Assembly: GCF_000783395.1 (NCBI RefSeq)
Contig: NZ_JSFK01000036.1
Span: forward strand, 1 to 43,416
From: Pseudomonas chlororaphis
GTDB lineage: Bacteria > Pseudomonadota > Gammaproteobacteria > Pseudomonadales > Pseudomonadaceae
DNA: 43,416 bases
Reading direction: 5' to 3'
The notes below the pieces were generated by a model that searched no databases, was not told the DNA's origin, and saw only the letters and a list, made by a program, of their open reading frames with translations. The position numbers were made by a program, and so were the translations under genes. Shown here piece after piece: positions 1-8,419 of the stretch (position 1 is its first letter; each line of letters opens with the position of its first letter).

Positions 1-1
1 A

Positions 2-1045
2 TTCCACTGGGACCGCGACGGCCAGTCCAACGACAAAACCACCTGCTGGATGCGCGTCGCCAGCGGCTGGGCCGGCGCAGCGTACGGCGGCATCGCCATC
101 CCGCGCATCGGCATGGAAGTCCTCGTCACCTTCCTCGAAGGCGATCCCGACCAGCCGCTGGTCACCGGTTGCCTGTACCACAAGGAAAACGTCGTCCCCT
201 ACGACCTGCCGGCAAACAAAACCCGCAGCACCTTCAAAACCCTGAGTTCACCGGGCGGCAAGGGCTACAACGAATTCCGTATCGAAGACAAGAAAGGCGT
301 CGAGCAAATCTACATCCACGCCCAACGCGACTGGGACGAAAACATCGAGCACGACCAGAAAATCCGCGTCGGCAACGAACGGCACGACACCGTCGAAGCC
401 AACACGCTGAGTGAGTTCAAGGTTGAAGAACACCGCATCACCCATCTGGATCGCATCAGCGAAATGCGCGCCGACGAGCACCTGACCGTCGGCGTGACCC
501 AGCACGTAAAAGTCGGCACCGCTCAATTCGTCGAAGCCGGCAGCGAAATCCACTACCACGCCGGCGACAAGGTCGTGGTAGACGCCGGCATGGAACTCAC
601 CGCCAAGGCTGGCGGCAGTTTCGTCAAGGTCGACGCCGGCGGCGTGACCATCAGCGGCGCTGAAGTGAAGGTCAATACCGGCGGCGCACCTGGCGTGGGC
701 ACAGGGATCGGGATTTTGGTGCCGTTGATTCCGGGGTTGGCAGCGGCGGACAAGGCGGGAAAACTGCTACAAAGCGCTCCGCGCAGTCATAAAGCTAGAT
801 ACCTACTTTTAAATGAGAAAAGCGGTGAACCTTTGGTTGGTTCTCCCTACACACTAAAAAGAGCCGACGGCGTCCAAATAAGTGGGTACACCAATGAAGA
901 AGGAAAAACTTTTTTGGTGCACAGCCAGGACCCGGCAGAAGTGGAGCTTTTGACAATTGAGCGCAAGCCCGAACCACAAGAACCCTTGCTAAGAGCAGGG
1001 GAAAGTGCCCCACAAAAGATGAACATGGACTATCGAAACGCCTGA
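2..1045 (+). CDS. vgrG: VgrG, type VI secretion spike protein (5' end outside window)
   Basis: This is the C-terminal part of a VgrG/Tssi-type spike protein, the trimeric tip of the type VI secretion system that carries effectors into target cells. The frame is open from the first bases (FHWDRDGQSNDKTTCWMRVA), so the gene starts upstream. The gp5-type OB-fold signature (GIAIPRIGMEVLVTFLEGDPDQP, split here by position 90-165) and the needle repeats (EHLTVGVTQHVKVG, MELTAKAGGSFVKVDAGGV) are typical of VgrG. After the needle, from about base 780, comes a non-core tail of about 85 residues (YLLLNEKSGEPLVGSPYTLK) that resembles a transthyretin-like cargo-docking domain. The DNA becomes AT-richer at the same point. 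The effector gene starts 16 bases downstream, which fits a vgrG-effector-immunity operon. Identity is secure; the tail's docking role is inferred. Confidence 0.95.
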   Translation, partial: FHWDRDGQSNDKTTCWMRVASGWAGAAYGGIAIPRIGMEVLVTFLEGDPDQPLVTGCLYHKENVVPYDLPANKTRSTFKTLSSPGGKGYNEFRIEDKKGVEQIYIHAQRDWDENIEHDQKIRVGNERHDTVEANTLSEFKVEEHRITHLDRISEMRADEHLTVGVTQHVKVGTAQFVEAGSEIHYHAGDKVVVDAGMELTAKAGGSFVKVDAGGVTISGAEVKVNTGGAPGVGTGIGILVPLIPGLAAADKAGKLLQSAPRSHKARYLLLNEKSGEPLVGSPYTLKRADGVQISGYTNEEGKTFLVHSQDPAEVELLTIERKPEPQEPLLRAGESAPQKMNMDYRNA

Positions 1046-1061
1046 TTGGAGAAATTAACAC

Positions 1062-2339
1062 ATGGCAGTCATCCCGAACAAAACAAGTCAGGCGTGTACT
1101 CTAACTAGTATCGAGGGTAGAGAAACAAGAAAGCCTCTACCGCACCCAGATAACAAACCTTATTTGATGGAGAAAGCGGAATATGGTGCCCGTTTCCCAC
1201 GCATAGCAATTAGAAAAAACAAGAATGGCAGCACATCCAATATCGAGTTAAAACAACTCGTCATGAGTGGATTAATTAAAGCTGACGAGTTTAGACATGA
1301 CTTTCGTTGGAACTATAAAGCGGAAGTCAGCTTTGACATGAGTTATTTACCTCCAAAACCTTTTTTAAGCACATCAGCTTTTACATCCGGTAAGCCTCTA
1401 GATCCAGACAGACGACACACGATGACTTTTTTCCCAAAAGGGAGAACAAAGAAGCTATTGCGTCGTCCTGATGTAATTATCGTCAAAGACCGATCTATTC
1501 GATGGCCCGCACTGGCTGGAACTGATCATGAGGACGAGCCGCATCCGGATAATCTGGAGCGTTTGGTTGAGGTGAAATTTCCTGGTGACGAACTTTTACC
1601 AGAACAAGAGCAAGCTTATCTGGATATTTGTGGAGGGCAGGAACGTTTTTCTGTTCTTGAAATACATGATTGCCGAGATGATGAGGATCGAGAGCGGGAT
1701 AAGGAGTTTAACAAAGAGAACAAACCAACCCGCGCTCGAGACTCATCGAAATGGGAACTGCCTCTTTTACCGAACCCTCCCTCTCGACCAGCTCCAGTAC
1801 CAGTACCTGCTTACGGCCCGGAGCCGACACCGAGGCCCGCACTCGTAGAAAGTTGGACTCAACAAGTGCAAACCGCTGTAGATGGCCTTTTGGAGCAAGG
1901 TGCGCAAGGAATAAGACAGCTCTCAGAGGAAGTTAAAAAACATCTCAACGAAGTGTCAATTTGGGTTGGTTCCAAAGGCGAATGGGTTCGTCGGGAATCG
2001 CAGAAGGCTTGGGAGTGGGTCAGCGAGTCTGGTGGGCAAATACTTCGATGGACCGATGATCAACTACGAGCAATGTGGCAGGAAGTACAAAAATACACAG
2101 ATTTGACTCTCGAAGCGCTCAAAAATGTCGATTGGGTTCAGGTGCTTATAGACTTGGGCAAAGCTGCTGCTACTGCAGTTGTGCTGATCGTTATCGGTGA
2201 GTTAATTGTTGCTGCGGCTATTCCTGCCACAGTGATGGCTGCACTTCTGGTTATCGTCCGATTGGCTCAGTTCGCTTGGGCTTTACTCGCTACGATTCTA
2301 ACAAAGGTTGCCACGTCCCCCCTTCTATTAAGTCACTAA
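1062..2339 (+). CDS. Putative T6SS effector with VRR-NUC nuclease domain and C-terminal hydrophobic region
   Basis: A 425-residue protein directly behind vgrG. Residues about 120-205 carry a VRR-NUC (PD-(D/E)xK superfamily) signature: D137 in RRPDVIIVKD, the E170/K172 pair in LVEVKFPGDELLPEQEQAY, and Q182/Q184 following. VRR-NUC proteins are metal-dependent DNA nucleases, and VRR-NUC T6SS effectors (the TseV type) are known in Salmonella and P. aeruginosa. A Pro-rich linker (about 233-260) leads to amphipathic helices, and residues about 361-415 form a long hydrophobic stretch (VVLIVIGELIVAAAIPATVM) that could be two membrane segments. The nuclease is thus N-terminal and the membrane part C-terminal. 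The start has a GGAG-type site (tggagaaattaacacATG). The DNA is AT-rich. DNA cleavage and antibacterial action are inferred. Confidence 0.8.
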   Translation: MAVIPNKTSQACTLTSIEGRETRKPLPHPDNKPYLMEKAEYGARFPRIAIRKNKNGSTSNIELKQLVMSGLIKADEFRHDFRWNYKAEVSFDMSYLPPKPFLSTSAFTSGKPLDPDRRHTMTFFPKGRTKKLLRRPDVIIVKDRSIRWPALAGTDHEDEPHPDNLERLVEVKFPGDELLPEQEQAYLDICGGQERFSVLEIHDCRDDEDRERDKEFNKENKPTRARDSSKWELPLLPNPPSRPAPVPVPAYGPEPTPRPALVESWTQQVQTAVDGLLEQGAQGIRQLSEEVKKHLNEVSIWVGSKGEWVRRESQKAWEWVSESGGQILRWTDDQLRAMWQEVQKYTDLTLEALKNVDWVQVLIDLGKAAATAVVLIVIGELIVAAAIPATVMAALLVIVRLAQFAWALLATILTKVATSPLLLSH

Positions 2340-2351
2340 TTGAGAATATCC

Positions 2352-3476
2352 GTGAATAGACTCTTAAAAAACCTCATTGATCAGGCGGCAGATTTGACGC
2401 TTGAGCAACCTGACGGGACTCAGGTAATTAAACTCGGACTAATTGCCACTATTTATTTCAAGAATGGCTACAGTCTCGAAAAAAAGAAAAAGATTGACGA
2501 GTGCTTTGCTAGATTCTATGAAGAGTTTGAGCCACTCTTAAAAACAATGGTTTATCGACGCCGAAAAAAACTAACTAATGACAGTTTCAAAAAGGCGCGT
2601 GAAAGCATCCTTCACACTGATCCAGATGATCAGTTCAGCTGGTTTTTAGGTAGTTCTAGCAGCCAAAATGAGGCCGACAGCTATAGCATATCCATGCTCA
2701 ATTCATTTGAAGCACATGGTGATAAAAAGCGATCTTTTATAAAAATTGTTTTGCCTTGGACGTTATTAAACGAAGAAGACGGTGTAGAGCGCTTCCAGGA
2801 GTGGATCACTTATCTTTGCGAACAAGTTGGCGCGGAGCATGGGTATGGAGGACTCTCTAACATCCTGCCTTACGACTACCATAGTTACATGCCAACAGAG
2901 TATGAACTAGCGCGGCGATATCCTGGGCTACAAGTCGATTCGATGCCTCACTCGTCAGCAAGGGAGTTGCTGGGTTACATCAAGGGAGTGAATTGGTTCA
3001 CGATTCTAGAAAACAACCTTATTGAACAATTAGGTGGTGAATCAAAACTAAGACAGTCTCTCTGCGGTCGCGGAGATGTGGAAATTTTCAGCTATAAAGA
3101 TGGCCTAATCTTTCGAGCAGGACAATATCCTGAACTTGGAGACTCTGAGGAGTACTTCCCTGCAGCGTATATTGCAGTCAACAACATCCTTAAACCTCTA
3201 CGCATACCCGCCCCGGATCAGTTACATAGCTACTCACCTTACGGAAACTGCTTTGAAAAAGAAAGCACTGACAAATGGTATGCACGCTTTGACCGTGACG
3301 AAAATATAACGTCGCCTCCCCGAGTAGAATCGAACCAGCCATGCACGAAAGAAGGTTATTGGTTTACACCGGCACAACCAAACTCTCGTAGATACTTCAA
3401 CCAAGGAGAGCTAATGCCAAAATTTGATAATTCGGATTGGGGCGATACAATTTGGTATTGGTCAGGCGAAGAATAG
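2352..3476 (+). CDS. DUF3396 family (type VI immunity family) protein, copy 1
   Basis: A 374-residue predicted cytoplasmic protein of the DUF3396 family, known as immunity proteins for T6SS effectors, including VRR-NUC toxins. Family hallmarks are the start LEQPDGTQVIKLGLIATIYF, the central CEQVGAEHGYGGLSNILPY block and the end SDWGDTIWYWSGEE. The GTG at 2352 is chosen because its product (MNRLLKNLIDQAADL) lines up with both downstream copies, and a GAG lies 7 bases before it. An in-frame TTG at 2340 directly after the effector stop is the alternative. With 12 bases between the effector stop and this start, it is the best candidate for the cognate immunity protein. It is clearly related to the genes at 4454 and 5747. 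Specificity for this effector is inferred from position. Confidence 0.82.
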   Translation: MNRLLKNLIDQAADLTLEQPDGTQVIKLGLIATIYFKNGYSLEKKKKIDECFARFYEEFEPLLKTMVYRRRKKLTNDSFKKARESILHTDPDDQFSWFLGSSSSQNEADSYSISMLNSFEAHGDKKRSFIKIVLPWTLLNEEDGVERFQEWITYLCEQVGAEHGYGGLSNILPYDYHSYMPTEYELARRYPGLQVDSMPHSSARELLGYIKGVNWFTILENNLIEQLGGESKLRQSLCGRGDVEIFSYKDGLIFRAGQYPELGDSEEYFPAAYIAVNNILKPLRIPAPDQLHSYSPYGNCFEKESTDKWYARFDRDENITSPPRVESNQPCTKEGYWFTPAQPNSRRYFNQGELMPKFDNSDWGDTIWYWSGEE

Positions 3477-3490
3477 GCTACTCTAACTAC

Positions 3491-3520
3491 CGCTCGGCGC
3501 TAGTTCTCAGGCGCCGAGCG
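3491..3520 (+). terminator. Strong hairpin after first immunity gene
   Basis: A perfect 10-bp stem (CGCTCGGCGC / GCGCCGAGCG) with a 10-base loop lies 14 bases after the copy 1 DUF3396 stop. No T-run follows on either strand, so it may be a 3'-end stabilising hairpin or a weak or Rho-assisted terminator. Bases 3521-3678 up to the next gene are AT-rich and may hold that gene's promoter, but no clear -35/-10 pair is visible. Confidence 0.5.
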
Positions 3521-3678
3521 AATCATGCAACTGTAAAAATAGCTATACTTGGATATACGACCAAAGCCATTCTGCACACCACCAAAATTAAAGCCTAGTC
3601 AAATTTCCTGCAAGCAACCTAAAAACACTTTATTAAAAATATCAGCAATACATTTTTACCATTGAGTAAAATTTCGTT

Positions 3679-4461
3679 ATGAACAGAAGACAAGAATTAT
3701 TAACCGAGGCTAGATACTTAGACTTCATCGCCTACAGCGAAGAAACTAAAGAGTTCTGGGCAGACAATACATTCGAGTCAGATACTCCAGAGCAAGAAGC
3801 CTCATTAAGAGCCACGCATTTCAAAAACGTAGCCTTAAAGAAACTGTTCATCTCGTACACCGCCGGATTAGAAATAACCTCGTTAGTACCGCTTCTCGAA
3901 GAACTCATCACACACTATGAGAACCGCCAGGAAAAACTATCTTTATCTGAAAACATAGTAGATATATCGCCTCTTGCCATTGACGACTGGCTAGATGAGT
4001 ACGAAGAGTGTATTCAAGTCATTAGCTTATGCATACTGCTGCGCCGCACAGACCTACTAAAGCGATTCGTCGAACTCTTTGATAAAGCAGGCTACAATGG
4101 TCAAGATGCTTTGTATGAGGATCTTCTATGCAAAGTACTCCCCGACAGAGAAGACATTGACGACTGGTACCACGAAGTTTATACCCCTCTTCTCCAAGCC
4201 ATCTACGCAGATGAAAAAGATGAAGCATCTGACCTGTTGGCGGAATATTGCAAAGAATGGTACCCGGCATTTAAACAAGCGCCTTGGCACGACTCTCATC
4301 TGCAGGGTGACGAAGGAAGCTATGTTGGATACTGGGCGTTCGAGGCAGGTGCTGTAGCGTTTCTATACGGCATAGATGATCGCAATATTGACCATATGGT
4401 TTATCCAAAAGACCTTGTCGAATACGCCCGAAATTATCAGCTACACTCAGAAAATGAATAA
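3679..4461 (+). CDS. PoNi-like immunity protein (DUF1910/DUF1911), copy 1
   Basis: A 260-residue protein with the PoNi layout: an N-terminal helical DUF1910-type part (MNRRQELLTEARY, about 1-120) and a C-terminal DUF1911-type part with the hallmarks EWYPAFKQAPWHDSH, YVGYWAFEAGAVAFLYGIDD and MVYPKDLVEYAR. PoNi proteins neutralise PoNe DNase toxins, another PD-(D/E)xK group. No PoNe toxin is present in the window; the only linked nuclease is the VRR-NUC protein at 1062. The gene therefore either protects against that toxin or is an orphan immunity gene against rivals. Its stop overlaps the next start by 8 bases (ATG at 4454), implying translational coupling to DUF3396 copy 2. Near-identical motifs recur in the copies at 6801 and 7585. 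Confidence 0.85.
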   Translation: MNRRQELLTEARYLDFIAYSEETKEFWADNTFESDTPEQEASLRATHFKNVALKKLFISYTAGLEITSLVPLLEELITHYENRQEKLSLSENIVDISPLAIDDWLDEYEECIQVISLCILLRRTDLLKRFVELFDKAGYNGQDALYEDLLCKVLPDREDIDDWYHEVYTPLLQAIYADEKDEASDLLAEYCKEWYPAFKQAPWHDSHLQGDEGSYVGYWAFEAGAVAFLYGIDDRNIDHMVYPKDLVEYARNYQLHSENE

Positions 4462-5575
4462 ACTAAAGAATCTTTTAGAATATGCGCCAGATTTATCGTT
4501 CGAGTTACCGGACGGAACTTCGGTGGTGAGATTTGGCGTGATCGCTACGGTTTACTTTAAAGACGGTTACACAGCCGAAAAAAAGTTGAAAATCATCGAA
4601 TGTTTTCGAAGATTCCATGATGAATTCGGAGCCAATCTTAAAGGTTTGCTTCAGGACAGCTATAAAACACTAACGTCGACAACATTAGAAAAAGCCATCA
4701 CCAAAATCCAGACATCATCTGGTAATGACCGTTGCGAGCTGCACCTGACCAGTGCCACTAGTACCAAAGAAGCCGCAAGCTATGGAATTTCCACGCTTAA
4801 TTCTCGAGAAATACACGAGGATAGCGAACGCTCGTATATAAAGTTGGTCTTCCCCTGGGAGTTCATTACCACAGACGAAGGGCGTGGCAATTACAAAGCA
4901 TGGGTAACGTACCTTTGCAATCAGGTCGAAGCAGAGCATGGCTATGGCGGTTTATCGAGCATATTACCGTTCGACTACGACAGCTATATGCCCATAGAAT
5001 TTGAACTTTCTCAAAAATATAGCGGATTGGACGTCGACTCCATGCCTCATAGTTTGGCATCGGAACTGGTCAACCATATAAAAGGAGTTAACTGGCAGTC
5101 AATTATTGGAAATTCATTCTTCGAGAACCTAGGCGGAGAGTCCGTTCTGCGACAAAAATTAAGCGGAAGTGGGAACATCGATATTGTCAACTATGATAAC
5201 GGAGTAATTATTCAAGCAGGCGAGTATCCTGAGTTAGGCCCGATAGGTGAAGGCGGTCTCGACTCGTACATCGCGGTTAATCGCATTCTGAAATTAGTCC
5301 GAAATCCTGAACCCGATCAACTCCATCATTATTCTCCCTATGGAAACTGCTTCGAGGAGCAAAGTACCAACCTTTGGTACGAGCGTTTTGATCAAAATGA
5401 GAGCATCGCCCCCCCGTCCCGTATCGAGTCAAATAAACCGTGCACAAAAGATGGTTACTGGTTCACTCCCGCTAAAGCAAATTCGAGAAAATTTTTCAAA
5501 CAAGGCGAGTTAATGCCTAGCTTCAATGACTCCGACTGGGGCGATACACTCTGGTACTGGTCAGGCGAAGACTAA
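4454..5575 (+). CDS. DUF3396 family (type VI immunity family) protein, copy 2
   Basis: A 373-residue paralogue of the protein at 2352. The ATG at 4454 overlaps the end of the PoNi gene by 8 bases and gives MNKLKNLLEYAPDLSFELPD, matching the other copies. The frame is open further upstream, but that part only shadows the PoNi gene. Shared blocks are FELPDGTSVVRFGVIATVYF, VEAEHGYGGLSSILPFDYDS, NPEPDQLHHYSPYGNCFEE and the full C-terminus ending SDWGDTLWYWSGED, so this copy looks intact. The overlap makes the PoNi/DUF3396 pair a natural two-gene unit. The cognate toxin is unknown: it may protect against variants of the effector made by related strains. Confidence 0.82.
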   Translation: MNKLKNLLEYAPDLSFELPDGTSVVRFGVIATVYFKDGYTAEKKLKIIECFRRFHDEFGANLKGLLQDSYKTLTSTTLEKAITKIQTSSGNDRCELHLTSATSTKEAASYGISTLNSREIHEDSERSYIKLVFPWEFITTDEGRGNYKAWVTYLCNQVEAEHGYGGLSSILPFDYDSYMPIEFELSQKYSGLDVDSMPHSLASELVNHIKGVNWQSIIGNSFFENLGGESVLRQKLSGSGNIDIVNYDNGVIIQAGEYPELGPIGEGGLDSYIAVNRILKLVRNPEPDQLHHYSPYGNCFEEQSTNLWYERFDQNESIAPPSRIESNKPCTKDGYWFTPAKANSRKFFKQGELMPSFNDSDWGDTLWYWSGED

Positions 5576-5639
5576 GCAGTGCTGCTACTCGCTCAGAGCT
5601 CACCGTCAGACTCTGAACAAGTATTTATAAAAAGACAAA

Positions 5640-5750
5640 ATGAATAGAAGACTTAAAAACCCGTTTCGTCTGTTGATAAGTCGAATTCAGGGCATGCTAG
5701 CGCCAAGGCAAGCTATTACCATCCGATCTATAGGGCGAGAACAGTCGTGA
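5640..5750 (+). pseudogene. Short remnant ORF between DUF3396 copies 2 and 3
   Basis: A 36-codon frame starting ATGAATAGAAGACTTAAAAA and ending in a TGA that overlaps the GTG of the next gene. Its start resembles both the PoNi start (MNRRQ...) and the DUF3396 start (MNRLLKN...), but the rest matches neither. It sits where a PoNi gene would be expected if the array grew by duplication of a DUF3396-PoNi unit. It is read here as a deletion scar. A short translated leader coupled to the next gene is possible. Confidence 0.35.
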
Positions 5751-6769
5751 ACGACAAAATTAAAAACCTCGAGAATCGCGCCGAAGATTTGTCATTTAGG
5801 CTTTCAGACGGAACACCAGTAGTCAAACTCGGCGTGATCGCTACACTTTACTTCAAAGGTGGTTACACCACTGACGTTAAAATAGCTGTAATGGATTGTT
5901 TTCGGGCCTTTTACCAAGAATTCGGCACTCACTTAAAAGGCCAGATCAAAGACAAACACACCAAGCTTACATCGCAAAATTTTGAAAAGACTGTAGAAAA
6001 AATAATCCGTTCAGGCCCGCATGATCAATACGAATGGCAATTAACCAGCGCCGCAAGCATGTATCAAGCTGAAGACTACGGAATTTCAGCCATGAACAGC
6101 CGGGAATTGCACGGCGACCATGCTCGATCATATATAAAAATCGTACTTCCTTGGCAGTTTATAACCACCGAACTCGGATCATCTCGATACAATCACTGGA
6201 TAGATTTCCTGAGTTCAAAAATCAATGCAGAACACGGGTATGGTGGCTTATCAACAATTCTTCCTTATGATTTCGATAGCTATTTGCCAATAGAGTTTGA
6301 ACTCGCCCGACGTTACTTGGGGCTTGAGATTGACTCAATGCCACATAGTTTGACTATCCACCTTATTGACTCTATCAAAGGGGTGAATTGGCAAACTGTG
6401 TTAGGTGATCATTTTGTGCAGCAACTTGGTGGAGAGGATGCTCTACGTCAATCGTTTAAAGGTCGTGACGATGTTTATATAGAGCGATACAGTCGCGGCT
6501 TGATCATCCGCGCCGGAGATTATCCTCAGCTCGGTGCAATCGAGGACGGCGCGCCACCTTCTTACTTAGTCGCCAATGAAATAGTTAAATCACTCCGCAT
6601 TCCTACACCTAGTCAGTTGCATACCTACTCTCCACACGGTAACTGCTTCGAAAAAGAAAGCTCAGCGCAATGGTATGCTCGATTTGACCGAGAATACACT
6701 ATCGCTAATCCAACTTGTGTCGAATCTGGAAAACTGTGCCCTCAAGAAGGCATCCAGTTTGAAGAATAG
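5747..6769 (+). CDS. DUF3396 family protein, copy 3, with shortened C-terminus
   Basis: A 340-residue paralogue of the proteins at 2352 and 4454, starting at GTG 5747 (MNDKIKNLENRAEDLSFRLSD). It aligns along its length (NAEHGYGGLSTILPYDFDS, SYLVANEIVKSLRIPTPSQL) up to CPQEG. There the other copies continue for about 34 residues through YWFTPA...WYWSGEE, whereas this one runs straight to IQFEE and stop. The last codons, GAAGAATAG, are the same as in copy 1. That is what an internal in-frame deletion of the last strand would leave, and it may weaken or abolish function. The PoNi copy 2 gene follows 31 bases on, with a good AGGAAGAG site. Confidence 0.78.
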   Translation: MNDKIKNLENRAEDLSFRLSDGTPVVKLGVIATLYFKGGYTTDVKIAVMDCFRAFYQEFGTHLKGQIKDKHTKLTSQNFEKTVEKIIRSGPHDQYEWQLTSAASMYQAEDYGISAMNSRELHGDHARSYIKIVLPWQFITTELGSSRYNHWIDFLSSKINAEHGYGGLSTILPYDFDSYLPIEFELARRYLGLEIDSMPHSLTIHLIDSIKGVNWQTVLGDHFVQQLGGEDALRQSFKGRDDVYIERYSRGLIIRAGDYPQLGAIEDGAPPSYLVANEIVKSLRIPTPSQLHTYSPHGNCFEKESSAQWYARFDREYTIANPTCVESGKLCPQEGIQFEE

Positions 6770-6800
6770 AGGCACCGGATCTTTCAGGAAGAGAAACTAT

Positions 6801-7610
6801 ATGAATACACGGCAGAAGTTCTTGAGCGAGGCACGCTATTCTAATTTTTTTAGAAACAAGGAAAAGACAAATTTATTCTTCGAAGAAAATACTTTTCAGG
6901 CGGACTCAGAGAACCAAGAAAACTCTCTGAGAGCTCGTCACTTCCAAAAATTGATACTCAAAGAAATACTTATCCGCTATACAGCCGGAAATGAAATAGA
7001 CACTCTAACCCCACTGATGGAACGTCTTGTCGACGGCTACGAAATACTTCAAGAAAAACTGGCTATCCATGAAGGCATTCCGAACATAACACCGTTAACC
7101 ATTGATGATTGGTTAGATCAGTACGAAGAGTGCGTTCAAGTATTTAGTTTATGCATACTTCTCCATCGCACCGATTTACTAAAACGCTTTGTTGCACTTA
7201 CTGATCCTGCAGGGTACGCCGGCGACGACACGCTATATGAGGACCTTCTTTGCAAGCTTTTACCGGATCGATACGATGTTGACCGTTGGTACCACGACGT
7301 CTACACCCCTCTCGTCCTAGCCATCTACGAAGAAGATAAAGACGAAGCCTCAAATCTATTAAAAAGATACTGCGAAAGTTGGTATCCGGCATTCAAGCAA
7401 GCTCCATGGCACGATTCGCACTTACAGGGCGAAGATGGTAATTACGTAGGGTACTGGGCTATAGAAGCAGGAGCTATCGCATTTTTATATGGGATAGATG
7501 ACAGCAAAATGGATCACATGGTTTATCCAAAGGACTTAGTCGAATACGCCAGAAATGTGGCCATTCGATTGGAGCAAAATACTCATGAACATAAGACAGA
7601 CACTCTTTAG
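6801..7610 (+). CDS. PoNi-like immunity protein (DUF1910/DUF1911), copy 2
   Basis: A 269-residue paralogue of the gene at 3679. The start at ATG 6801 is set by the AGGAAGAG site 8-15 bases before it and by the match of MNTRQKFLSEARY with the copy 1 start; the open frame upstream of it overlaps the previous gene in another frame. The PoNi C-terminal hallmarks are complete (WYPAFKQAPWHDSH, YVGYWAIEAGAIAFLYGIDD, MVYPKDLVEYAR). The last residues, after EYARN, are a longer and different tail (VAIRLEQNTHEHKTDTL) whose DNA also contains the start of the third PoNi copy (ATG 7585). It appears intact. Its toxin partner is unknown. Confidence 0.83.
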   Translation: MNTRQKFLSEARYSNFFRNKEKTNLFFEENTFQADSENQENSLRARHFQKLILKEILIRYTAGNEIDTLTPLMERLVDGYEILQEKLAIHEGIPNITPLTIDDWLDQYEECVQVFSLCILLHRTDLLKRFVALTDPAGYAGDDTLYEDLLCKLLPDRYDVDRWYHDVYTPLVLAIYEEDKDEASNLLKRYCESWYPAFKQAPWHDSHLQGEDGNYVGYWAIEAGAIAFLYGIDDSKMDHMVYPKDLVEYARNVAIRLEQNTHEHKTDTL

Positions 7611-8354
7611 CGCCGCACGCTATGAAATTTCCTCAGGGAATATGACGAGCTTCTAAATTTGTTCTCAACAAACAAATTCAAATCAGACTCCGCATTAGAA
7701 GAAGCATCTCAGCGCGCAAGATATTTCCAGACGCTTGCTTTGGAAAAGTTATTTGCCACCTATACAGCAGGCGAGCGTATAGAAAAACTTATTCCTATAC
7801 TTGAAGAGCTGATAGAGAAATATGAAATTCGCCAAAAGACTTTGGCCGAGTATTTAGGCGTGCCGAACATTTCTCCTCTGGCAATCGATGATTGGCCCAA
7901 TCAGTACGAAGAAGCCGTTCAAGTCATCAGTCTTTGCATACTTTTACATCGGACTGACCTGCTCCTACGCTTTGTCAAACTCATTGACGACGCAGGATAT
8001 GCAGGTGAAGACACCCTTTATGAGGCTTTGCTAAACACATTTATTCCACATCGGCGCGACATAGATGAGTGGTATCACGACGTCTATACACTACTTATCC
8101 AAGCAATCTACAGCGACACGAAAGGCGAACCGCCTAAACTTATTAAAAAATACTGCCAGCAATGGTATCGAGCCTTCAAGCAAGCCCCTTGGCACGATTC
8201 CCATCTTCAAGGAGAGGAAGGAACCTACGTAGGGTATTGGGCATTTGAAGCAGGCGCTGTTGCCTTTCTGTATGGCATTGACGACAGCAAAATCGATCAC
8301 ATGGTCTACCCCAAGGATCTGGTCGAATACGCTCGCAGCCAGCAACCACAATGA
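7585..8354 (+). pseudogene. PoNi-like immunity protein, copy 3, broken by a one-base frameshift
   Basis: ATG 7585 (inside the end of copy 2, with GGAG about 11 bases before) begins MNIRQTLFSAARY, the family N-terminus, but this frame hits TAA about 23 codons on. The family sequence resumes in another frame (EYDELLNLFSTNKFKSD) and continues to a complete C-terminus ending MVYPKDLVEYARSQQPQ at 8354. Adding one G to the GGG at 7636-7638 restores one continuous frame of about 256 codons. So this is either a recent single-base deletion in a short G run, a sequencing error, or a slippery on/off site. Translation of a shorter form from TTG 7659 is possible but lacks the N-terminus and a clear ribosome site. 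Confidence 0.8.
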
Positions 8355-8379
8355 GCTTTTCGAATCCCGCAGCCCCTCA

Positions 8380-8409
8380 GCCTGCCCTCTTTCGACGGCA
8401 GGCTTTTTT
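8380..8409 (+). terminator. Rho-independent terminator closing the immunity array
   Basis: A 7-bp stem GCCTGCC / GGCAGGC followed by TTTTTT (8404-8409), 25 bases after the last PoNi stop. It marks the end of the rightward T6SS effector/immunity transcription unit. Confidence 0.88.
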
Positions 8410-8419
8410 GAGGGTGAAC

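Noticed and set aside
7659..8354. A short, intact PoNi gene from TTG 7659
   Set aside because: The family N-terminus is present just upstream in another frame, so the gene is frameshifted rather than naturally short; no ribosome site precedes the TTG.
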